The position numbers and the translations under genes were made by a program. A stretch of DNA of 64,000 nt from Trifolium pratense (Eukaryota; Streptophyta; Magnoliopsida; Fabales; Fabaceae). This document shows positions 33,301 to 43,000 of the stretch, in pieces. How positions within the stretch are numbered: position 1 is the first letter of the stretch; each line of letters begins with the position of its first letter. The notes under the pieces were generated by a model. The model saw nothing but the letters and a program-made list of their open reading frames with translations. It searched no databases and was not told where the DNA came from. The stretch lies in contig NC_060060.1 of assembly GCF_020283565.1 (NCBI RefSeq), positions 47,480,015-47,544,014 on the forward strand. The letters are read 5' to 3'.

Positions 33301-35830
33301 CTCCGAAATTGCTACTTGTAATTTCTTTAAAAATTCTTTTTTGTTGGTTGAAGAAGATAAATCAGCCAAAAATTTTGATTTTTCAGCTAAGAATTCTTCT
33401 TCCTTCTCTGTGACCTCTTTGGACTCGAGGCACTTAGGATTTTTAATAAACCAATCTTGTAATACTTGTGCTTTAATTAATTCTGGGTTGAACTTGTTCC
33501 ACCATTTAATTCTTATGCTCCGAACGATCCAGAAGATGTTGGAATTTGGAACTGATAATTCTTTTTTGAAAGTCCATGAAGTAATCCATGAAATTCCAAA
33601 AGTAGCATGAAAAGCTAATACCTTTAGATGATCTGGTACATTAATTCTTGAGCTAAATGATTCAAAAGCTATTGCTGCGAAATCTGGATAAATATTGCTT
33701 TTTGGGCCCCATTCATGGAACCATTTAATAAACCATAATGGGAATTTAAGGGCGAAGTCTTTCTTAAACCAGATGAACCAAGAATGATCAAATGGCTGAT
33801 AATATAACATATTGGACCAGGCGTCCATGTAATCATAATATGAGTAATTCTGGGGAGTAAAGCGTCTAGTGGACTCAGTATTTTTATTTTTATCATTTTT
33901 ATCAAAAGTATGAGTTATATCAATGGACTCAGTATCCACTAAAATAAACTCATAAAATAATCTGGACTTCTCTGGGTGAGAGGGTAAGTAATGAAAACCT
34001 TGAGGGAAGAATTTGGAAGTAATTTGTAGTAATGATCCATTGGCATTAAATTCTGGCTCTAATAGAAAAAGAGTTGTACAGGATTTTATGTTAATAATCC
34101 AGGAGAATTAGAGAGAGGTGCACCCAGATTAGTTATTAATTATAAACCCTTAAATAAGGTACTTCAATGGATCAGATATCCTATTCCTAATAAAAAGGAT
34201 TTAATAGGACGATTATCTAATTCAATTATATTTTCAAAATTTGATTTAAAGTCAGGATATTATCAAATTCAATTAGAAGAAAAGGATAAATATAAGACTG
34301 CCTTTGTAGTCCCCTTCGGTCATTATGAATGGAATGTAATGCCCCTAGGATTAAAAAATGCTCCCAGTGAATTCCAAAATATTATGAATGATATATTAAA
34401 TGATTATCAAGAATTTTCTATTGTCTATTTAGATGACATATTAGTATTTTCTAAATCTCTAAATGAACATTTTGATCACTTAGAGAAATTCTTTGAAATC
34501 ATTAAAAACAATGGATTAGTTTTATCAGCTAGAAAAATGAAATTATTCCAAGTTAATGTGAGATTTTTAGGCTTTAACATATATCAAGGAACTATTACTC
34601 CCATTAGTAGAGCTATAGAATTTGGAGATAAATTCCCAGATGAATTAAAAGATAAAACTCAATTACAAAGATTTTTAGGATGTGTAAATTATGGTATCAG
34701 AGCCTCGAAAGAGGTCTCTTAGAGATTAAAGTTTAATTAAGGTTTTTTGTAAACTAAGATTTACTCCTTATTTTCTTATTTGTCTTTTCTATTTCCTAGC
34801 GTTGGTAAGCCCGGATAGTTGTGTTGGTAAGCCCGTTAAAATCCCAGGAGAGGAGTTGAGTGGTGTTCCTGCAACCTTTTGAGTCTGTTGGTGTTCCCGT
34901 TAAGAAAAGAAACTAAAAATAAAGAAAACAAGTAGTATGTCTAGAATACTTAGAACTTTAAGTGAACTAGGATCTTCTAGGAGAGATCGTGCCATAGTTA
35001 CTTCTGGATTATCACCCCAAGAATTAGAAGTTAGAAGTGACCAAGATAAATATCAAAACCATGAATTAGAAATAGCTGAAATTGAAAACAGATTACAAAA
35101 TTGGAAATTACCCGAAATCAGTTATAAAGAGATTTATAAATCAAGTATGTTTGATAACTTTAGAGCACATAGTATTACTCAAACGATAGAATCCTCAAAA
35201 TCTATAACTCATCAAAGGGAAACTATTAACTTATTAATTACTAATGATGTAGGTGTGAAACTATCTGTTAAATTCATAGAGTAATTAGGATAACAGTTAA
35301 AATAAACTGGTCCATCATTTAAATTTGATTCAAGGATAGCTATTATAGATTCAGGAAACGTTTTAATTCTGCTATCTCTTAATACCAGTAATATTGGAGT
35401 ATTTAATCCTAATTTATGTAGAGGTTTAACCGCTACTTGAATTAATCCTAAATGAATATAACGATATATATATATTTCACTAGTTCTGGTATTTTAAAAT
35501 CACAAAACAATATAAAAAGTAAAAACAATTACCAATTTTGCAATTAAAAATGAAAACAGAAAATGAAGTTATTTTTCTTAAACCAAAGATGTATTATTTG
35601 AAAATGAGTCTACAACTAATCACATGAATAGATAAATATTGTGAGTATCCATTTTTGTTTTCTATTTGCTTCGTAGTACTAATCTAAGAGAGTTGAATGG
35701 CAGTGTCTTGCCCGAGGATGAATGGTTTGTTGAAGTTTGTGAAATGGCTTTAAAGATGTTAACCGGGAAATCTGCCTTTGACAATGTAGAGGAAGATGCT
35801 TATAGTCCTACTGCTTCAGGCCAAGCATGA
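27314..35830 (+). CDS. EXO84A: Exocyst complex component EXO84A-like
   Basis: Seven exons join in frame at GT/AG borders: 27314-27499, 28411-28508, 29197-30253, 30451-30954, 31239-31421, 32012-32148 and 35677-35830. They give 772 aa, near the usual EXO84 length. EXO84 is a subunit of the octameric exocyst, which tethers secretory vesicles to the plasma membrane. Family motifs are LKKASAEEMRKSVLANYSAF, RTSKEISDLEGELLSMRNLL, LADQLAETICQPSTRATEIR, KNLGDGPRAHTLLL, FVGRERFATILLMRLAETV, and GPLGPLGLQQLYLDMQFVMI with QGRYLSRHLHQ near the C terminus. MNEKEIKHL, MAALEEG and LQLDGLALEG favour the A type over B or C, from memory. The last intron is 3.5 kb because of an element with pararetrovirus pieces. 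The end is short (EDAYSPTASGQA). The subtype needs a tree. Confidence 0.88.
27672..27838 (+). mobile_element. tRNA-derived SINE in EXO84A intron 1
   Basis: The A-box-like gttagttggtccagtggtga and the B-box-like ggatcacagtttgatcccc are followed by gtgggccggatacc and a run of ten A. It belongs to the same family as the two SINEs in the MYB intron. Confidence 0.7.
32725..32802. repeat. 39-bp perfect tandem duplication
   Basis: The unit beginning atagaattataataagacg and ending cagtccgtcgc occurs twice without a gap (32725-32763 and 32764-32802), inside EXO84A intron 6 near the virus-like promoter. Confidence 0.9.
32872..32990 (-). promoter_or_regulatory. Pararetrovirus-like promoter and poly(A) signal
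   Basis: On the minus strand, tcctctctaTATAAAAggaag-type sequence (TATA at 32976-32982) is followed about 100 bases later by gAATAAAaa (32872-32877). A TATA box followed by AAGGAAGTT and then a poly(A) signal resembles the 35S region of caulimovirids, where promoter and terminator overlap. It lies downstream of the minus-strand virus-like ORF, as expected for the end of such a genome, and points antisense to EXO84A. Confidence 0.55.
33202..34078 (-). pseudogene. Endogenous pararetrovirus ORF fragment (C-terminal protein of unknown role)
   Basis: An open frame on the minus strand runs from the inversion breakpoint near 34078 to a stop at 33202, with no proper start inside. The tryptophan- and aromatic-rich block YYDYMDAWSNMLYY and then HSWFIWFKKDF are, from memory, typical of a protein in plant pararetrovirus-derived insertions. 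The C-terminal third is charged (Glu/Lys/Asp/Ser-rich). Upstream of the first GTG the frame stays open across FFPQGFHYLPSHPEKS. The 5' end is missing because the neighbouring segment is in the opposite orientation. The role is unknown; it is not a reverse transcriptase. Confidence 0.6.
34082..34691 (+). pseudogene. Endogenous pararetrovirus reverse transcriptase fragment
   Basis: A frame of about 200 codons encodes the RT fingers and palm. It begins near RLVINYKPLN, passes SKFDLKSGYYQI, VPFGHYEWNVMPLGLKNAP and the catalytic YLDDILVFS, and ends at LQRFLGCVNY. These are caulimovirid-type RT motifs. The protease before it and the RNase H after it are absent: on the left the frame meets the inverted segment, and on the right it runs directly into a primer-binding site and out of the gene. 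It is therefore a dead, rearranged copy, although the RT fragment itself has no internal stop. Confidence 0.85.
34692..34703 (+). other. Pararetrovirus minus-strand primer-binding site
   Basis: TGGTATCAGAGC is complementary to the 3' end of plant initiator methionine tRNA and is the standard primer site of caulimovirids and many retroelements. It is followed by a leader of about 230 bases and then the movement-protein-like ORF. Abnormally, it is fused directly to the RT fragment. Confidence 0.75.
34937..35284 (+). pseudogene. Endogenous pararetrovirus movement-protein N-terminal fragment
   Basis: A 115-codon ORF starts MSRILRTLSELGSS and includes EIAEIENRLQNWKLPEISYK. I recognise this as the N-terminal part of a movement protein of plant pararetrovirus insertions. 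Its place after the primer site and leader is the natural genome order. It ends prematurely where the following DNA is inverted. Confidence 0.6.
35285..35496 (-). pseudogene. Endogenous pararetrovirus movement-protein internal fragment, inverted
   Basis: On the minus strand an open frame reads through YIHLGLIQVAVKPLHKLGLN, then LLVLRDSRI and PVYFNCYPNYSM. It looks like the middle of the same movement protein whose N terminus lies on the plus strand just upstream. The two fragments face each other head to head, so the virus DNA was rearranged before or during integration. About 90 bases of AT-rich arm follow to the element end. Confidence 0.55.
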
Positions 35831-37051
35831 TCAATGTCATCAATTCATTCTCAAGAAAAGGGATTATAGTTTATCAATTTATTCTGGCATGTTGTAGAGA
35901 AAAAAAGGAAAAGCAAAAATTGAAGTATAGAGTTAATGTTAGCTACTTCTACATTATTTTTATACAATATAACCATCGCTAATTGATTAATTTTAGATGT
36001 CACATTGTGACAAATTTTTAGAATCTAAGGTAGCATGAGGCATGCGAATAGATTAAAATAGAATAAACTTGTTAAATTCTGTTTACCACTCTTGTTAAAT
36101 CATTTTCACTCTTACTTAAATTCTGTTTACCACTCTTGTTAAATCCTTTTCACTCTTAACAGTGATGTAAAAACATGCTCGCAAATTAAGTTATTGTATT
36201 CAATTATGATCATGATGGCGTTTGCACAAATGAATTGTTGAAGGAAGTGGCATTCCTAAATGAAAGAAGAAAATATATGGAATGTGTTAAAAGAAATAGG
36301 CGAAAGATATTCAGATATTAGCCTTAAATTTGCAGAGGCCGACAGAGAAAGATAATGTTATGGTTCTACGTAATAATCTCAAGAATGGTAAGAACTAGAA
36401 TTCTTTTCAGGTGTTACTCACAAAACAGATGTGGGTTATGAATGAAGCAAACAGGATATCATAGTCCTAATGGTCTGGTCAAGTCAAAAGTTAAAAAAAC
36501 AGGTGTTGTTACAATTTCACTTTAGTTTTAACCTATATCTATCTTGCAAGTCAAAAAACATTTTCACATCACCCCAAATTTTCTTGATCACTTAATATGT
36601 GTTTGTTTTCACGTCAAGAGACTCCACCGCATGCTGAGTTAAAGCTTATAATTGTAGCTTGGTAATGATTGTGCGTTAATAAGGCATATGACCGTGGTTC
36701 AAAGTTCAAACAGACGATTAGTCCAAATTTTTAGGTCAAATGATACATTCACATGGTAGCCATGAGACAGGTTATGTACCAAATGGATTGTCATTTGTCA
36801 ACAATTTGATCATTTTTATGGAGAAATATTGGATATGTACCAAGTACAGAAAGGAACTCAATTGGTAGTTTCTTTTCTCTTTTTGATAATTGAATTGAGA
36901 GTTTCTTAGTTAGATGAAACTAAACTAAATACATGAAACTTAAATCATACGAGATGTACTCCGTAACTATGCTTTTACCAAACTACATTTCAAAAGTTAT
37001 TAAACCCAGGGTCATATAATATAAACCTCCATTCTTCTCTCCAGTAATAGA
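35831..37051. other. Tail-to-tail interval between EXO84A and SHOC1
   Basis: This holds the shared 3' flank of two convergent genes. A tandem duplication of about 45 bp (ttctgtttaccactcttgtt twice, about 36075-36165) is the only structure I see. Confidence 0.5.
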
Positions 37052-40000
37052 TTAATGTGCCTGATATGGAAACTTTCTTTTATCACTCCAGACCAGCTTA
37101 GTTTGACCTCCACTTGCGCTCTTCCCAAATGTAAGTGTCTGCCATAGACTGAATGTCAATGAATAATATGACAGCAGGAAACATGTAGTCTAGTATAATG
37201 TCACTATATCTCCCAAAATAAAGATCCTCTATACAAAATCTCACGAGTTTGTTTTAGTTTGTACTCGAATATAACTTTTTTTACACATGTATCTGTTAAA
37301 AGTCCCACATTGGCTAGAGATATGGTAAAGATAGCCTTTATAAGTGTAGTGCAAACCTCAACTCTCAAGCTAGCTTTTGTGGTTGAGTATAGGCCTCTAA
37401 AATTCTAATATGGTATCAGAGTCTATCCTAGATCCATTTGTTGTTTGTTGTGGAGACCTCCCATATTTGGGTGTTGATTCCACGTTCCAGCTTGTTCAGT
37501 TCTGGACGTGAGGGGGTGTGTTAAAAGTCCCACATTGGCTAGAGATATGGTAAAGATAGCCTATATTTGGGTGTTGATTCCACGTTCCAGCTTGTTCAGT
37601 TCTGGACGTGAGGGGGTGTGTTAAAAGTCCCACATTGGCTAGAGATATGGTAAAGATAGTCTTTATAAGTGTAGTGCAAACCTCAACTCTCAAGCTAGCT
37701 TTTGTGGTTGAGTATAGACCAATATATAAAATGTAAAACGTACCTTTGTCGATCTCTTGTCATTGGGAGTTGATGAGGATACGGGAACAGAATATCTTCC
37801 TTTCTTGGCTGAGTTTGAAGATTGTCCACCAGATTGCTTTTGTCTTTTCTGTTCCTGAATATTTCCTGGTGTTTTACTAGGTTGGTACCTAAAGGACTCA
37901 AGTATAGAGGGACTTCTCTTCTTAGAAGCACTCGAAATATTCCCCCGATACCCAAAATAGGAGCCGATATTCCCACTTAATGCTGATTTTTGACGCAGTT
38001 TGCTCTTTTCTTTGACTTTATTAATAAATTCAGTAGTCCAAGGTGAATTCTTTAACGGAGTACCTGACCTGCGGACACGTGAGAGTGGAGTTTCACTCAA
38101 ATATGACATTCCCTCCTGGAAGGTTATTCCTCCAAAGTTTCTTACTGGAGTTGAATCAATGTTCCCATGCGGATTGAAATCAAGAGGAAATGCATCTCTT
38201 CCAAAGTCAGGTTCTGCATGGTGATCAACTTCTCCTGTATGTCTCACTGATCTCCATGTTGAGTTGGTTTCTGGGTGAATATTATTATCAAATGACAATT
38301 TCCTTACAATTTTATTGTTTCTCATATGATCTTTCTCCGTCTCAGTTATCAAATTTGGGAAATACTTGGAGTCAGAAATGGAGAAGCTTTCATCTAATAG
38401 AGGACTATTAGTCAAATCAACTACCTCACCTCTAATGTCCTCATGCAGCTTCTCAAAATTACCAAGGTTGTGCCAATTCAAACCAGTATCCATTATTTCA
38501 TTTTGAGACAACTCTCTATTTTTAAAAGATAAACTGGGCTGTTCTAGCTGCTCTGATATTTGGGGAGCTCTTCCGTTCCACGATGATTTGGAGACTCTGG
38601 AATTTCTCATTGTTGTCTCAATGTTTCTTCGCTTTTGGCAAAACGTGTCATTCATGCAGAATCTAGCTTTTCCCAAGTCTCTGGATCTCCCAGCATCTCT
38701 TGACATACCAAAATCAAAATGATTTTGCAAGGTAGACGAATCTGGGGCAGCCTGAACTTCTTGGTTCATTGTTTCGAATTGCAACAATTCATCAAAACAT
38801 AGTTCATCATTCTGATCAATGATCACAGGGTTTGTTCTTTTTCTTTTATTGTCACCTTGATAAAAGTGACATCTATCTGAGTCTGGACCAGAAGATACTG
38901 AAGAGGAGCAGTCTGTCATTATGGATTTTGAATCCTCGCGTTCTCCATATCTGCAGAAAACACCGAGTAGAGAAAGACTTTCTTCGGGAACATGATATTT
39001 TTCTAAAACACGCATCCTTTGTTCATGTGACCACGCAAGAAACTCATTAAGTGTGGCCTCTAAAGATAGTATAGAGTGTGCTGTTAAAGGATTTATTCCA
39101 GGAAATTGTGTAAGAAATGACTCTGCTAGAGTTACCGAATCAGGCATTTTGGGATACAGACCCCTTGTCTGAATGGCAGTGCTCCTAATGCAGTTTATCA
39201 TAATCTCACTGGTCAACTCAGGTGAGTACGAGAAGAAAATCTGCAAATCAATTCCTAGACTTGTTGCTGCTGCATAAAGTCCATCCGAGGACTCCATAAT
39301 AGTTGAAAGAAAGTTAAATTCTCCTTCAAAGACCTGAAAGGGGAACAAAACATATTGAAACCAGTTCTACGTACAGGTGGTCAATAATATATTAAACAAC
39401 GACCATATAGCATGAAAATCAGATTCAGCAAACTATGTTTATCAGTTCAATGGTATTAAAAGCTTATATCCTCCATGCATATAATAATACAAAAATCCCA
39501 ATGATGACAATGGTGAAAATCCCTTAATTCCCCTTCCCAGTGGTGCTTATATTAGAATGTATTTATACAGTTAGACACCATTCAAGGGGTCTAAGGAAAG
39601 TTCTAAAATGGAAAAACTGAATGTTAGCTCCCGTGATTGACATTCTTTGTACCAGAAAGGTTTCTCAAATATTAATTAAAGAAAATACAATTGTACCCAA
39701 CATCTACCACCTTTGTAATTTTTCTCAATCCCCATTTGACACTGCAGTATTTATAGAAGCGGCTAAAAAGAAAATCACATAATGCTAGTGTAATTAAAAT
39801 GAAAAGCTGATTACCAGAAAGCAGGCACGAAAGTAAAAACTAAGCAATGGCAGAACATAGTGTAATTAAAATGAAAAGCTGATTACCAGAAAGCAGGCAC
39901 GAAAGTAAAAACTAAGCAATGGCAGAACATCAGTTGCAATACTCTCAATATATAAAGGTAAGCTTGAAGATGCCTCATTCGCTGGAGTTGCTTTCTTCCC

Positions 40001-43000
40001 AAGATTTCTACTATCATACCATGCCAAGCAAACTGCTGAACTTAATATAATATCCACAGGTAATTCTAAATCACGTTCGACAACTTGAATTCCTCTTTTC
40101 TCCATTGCAAGAATTACTTGGTAAGAGCTTCTTCTAGACACTATCATCTCCTTATCTACATTTTGAGTATTTACAATGATAACTGGTCCAGCAAAAGACT
40201 CCCAGCTTTGATGGCCATAATCAGTTTTCACAGCAGGAACTAGAGGCACCAAATTGTCTGCTTCAAGTGCAGTCTTCGAAGATTTCATATCATAGCTTTG
40301 TTCCACAGGATAAAAGTTCAATAGTCGCTCAAACTTTCGCTTCACCATACTTTCCTTGTGATTGGAAATAAGAGGAGTCTCGGTTTCCTAGCAGACAATC
40401 ATTGTCAGTTTCATGTGTAAGTTTTTAATATTCTTACATATTGATTGGTAAAGTATAAGCCAAGAAATACGAATAACAATAGGTGACGTAGCTAATTCAG
40501 TAATTTCAATAACAACTAAAAGCATTTGATTTCCACATCTGTATCACATTGATCCGGGGAATTGTTCCAAATAAAAGTATCTCTTTTCCATTGATTATTG
40601 TTGATTTTTTATTTCTAATACTAATTGAGTTATCATAAACCATATTAAAGTATTCCTGTACTAAATTAAATCATAAAACAGGAGATACAATATCATCTGA
40701 TTTTATTGTAAAGTGTTATACTCTAACAGTAGAAATTGTGCAACTAACAGATATATAATCAGAAACTTCTCCTTTAAAAAAAAAAATCAGAAACTACTAG
40801 ATAAGTGATTTCGATATTCATTTGCAACATCATATATAGTATGTATAATCTAGATTCTATAAGCATTAAACTATCCAGAACCACACAGAGGATTACCAGC
40901 AAGGTTTCAGTATATGGAGGCATTTCAACACCTTGACAGAGTGCTTTGAGAACGCCATGGTCATCCAATTCAACCATCAAAAAATGAAGATTAGGCAATC
41001 CAACCGAGTTTGATGAAAGTTCAGATATTCTAGATGAGCCCTGTGGACCACCATATTCCAAGATAATGCTGAATTTGTTGAATGGAAAAAATGGAGAAAC
41101 ATGCCTTCATTTAACAAAGCAACTACTTAGTTTCATAGCAGAAGTATATAACGTAAACTGTTCTACAGAATAGTATTTTCCTTCAATTAACAAATAAATT
41201 ACTTTGTTTCATACCATAAAGTATGATCTAAAAATATCATCTCTGCAACACTAATTTTGTTTTCTTGTTGATTTTTTCACCAATCAGCATTAAGTTTCAT
41301 ACAACATAGAAAATATTTTTAGATGTGCAGTAAAATGTTCTTTTAAACTTGAGTGGTGTTTATTTATCACAGGTTATACCTGAAGCTTTCACTCATATCA
41401 TTCACTCTGCTTGAATCCTATGGTTGACATACCCATCTTTGTACAATGAACACAAGATACTTAAAATATGTTATATGAAAATAAAGTCCAATTTTATATA
41501 TGCAAGATAAACAAAATCAAGGTTGTCAAATAACAGCTATAGCATAATGGAATCTGAACACACCGATTATTCCGGGAAACATAATTTAGTACAAAGTGTT
41601 ATCAAATAGTGGCTATAGCGGTGCTATAGGGCTTTAGTGTCGCAAAATTTAAACAGACTGCTATTTTCTGCATTTGACAATACTGAATAAAATATCCTGA
41701 AATGAATGCTTACTTGAATGAAACCAGCAAGCAGTCTGAGCTCAGAAGTTCCGTCATTTTAGTATGAGTGTCCTCAGGCAGAAGATTATTTGCAAATGGC
41801 TGATTTCTGTAAGAATTATTTAGTTCACCAAATGATAACCCCAACGAGAGAATGAGGTTTTTCAAAGGCCACCAGAATACTTCTTCAGCCACAATTAGAG
41901 CTTTCAAACTATCCCGTTTGATGTTTGCCTGTAAAATTTCCTTGACAATTGTCAGTGATGGGTGTGCCATAGTAATATTTTTTCCCATCTTCCTGATTTC
42001 ATCTTTGATCAAAGATTGGAGGATGCCTAATCTTGATTTCAAGTAGTCCGTGTTTTGACATAGTTTTTCTAGATACAAGCATGCTGGATTGAGACCATAG
42101 AAACATAAGTACCAAACTGCCTGTTTAATTGCACTTAACACAATAAACGCCATATTATTTTGATTTACATGGAATTCAATCAGCTTGTGCTTTTGAAGAC
42201 TCAGCAAATCAAAATAATGTACATCTGATTTATGCGTCTTTGTCAGCTCTGTATCACTCTGCAAAATAGCCAGATAGCTTTTTTCAAAATATCTAGCAAG
42301 GGACACAATATTATCTGATAGCTTTACTCTATGCAGAACAGTGTGCCATCCTAGTGATTGTATACCATCTTTCAATGCGGTGGATGGAATATTTGGAATA
42401 TTAACATTACCATTGGTGGAATCTACTGCAAAGTGGCAACTCCCCTTAATGGTTGCTTTTTGAGGATTTAAGAAATAATCAATGTTACTGACTTCTGACA
42501 TAGACTTAAATAATAATGATGCCCTCTCTGCATTTCTTTCAGGTAATTGTTCCCGATATCCTTTATTTGAAGATCCATTTTCTATAACTTTGCTTGCAGA
42601 AAATTCTACAGGCTGATTGTCAAGCTGAGAAACCCCATCAGAAAGCAACTTCTGCAACTCTTCACTTTGTTGAAGGTCACCTTTACCTATAGTATCACTA
42701 CGGTTGCTGATTTCTGACATTGAAGTATTCTGTACTTTTTTTTCAGGTAACCGTTCTTGACATCCTTTATTGGAAGATCCATGTTCTAAGAGTGTGCTCG
42801 CAGCAAATTCTACAGACTGATTGTCAAGCTGAGAAATTCTATGAGAAAGTAAATTCTGCAACTCTTCACTATTTTTAAGGTCACATTCACCTACAGTATC
42901 ACCAAAGAAAACTAAATCAAATATCATATTTGTATCGTCAAAAGATTTTCCTCTGAAATCATAGTTGTTCATATCTATCTTTGCCCATATGTTCTGATAC

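Larger units (their letters stand above)
32550..35587. mobile_element. Composite element in EXO84A intron 6, filled with pararetrovirus pieces
   Basis: The ends are imperfect inverted repeats, TTTGGTTTGAGAAAAT on the left and, on the opposite strand at the right, TTTGGTTTAAGAAAAATAAC. Further AT-rich resemblance extends about 80 bp inward. The flanks share gatgt (32545-32549 and 35588-35592), a possible 5-bp target duplication. Inside are four pararetrovirus-derived segments in alternating orientation. This may be one DNA transposon that acquired virus sequence, or a virus insertion whose ends look inverted by chance; the AT-rich arms make that hard to judge by eye. Confidence 0.5.
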
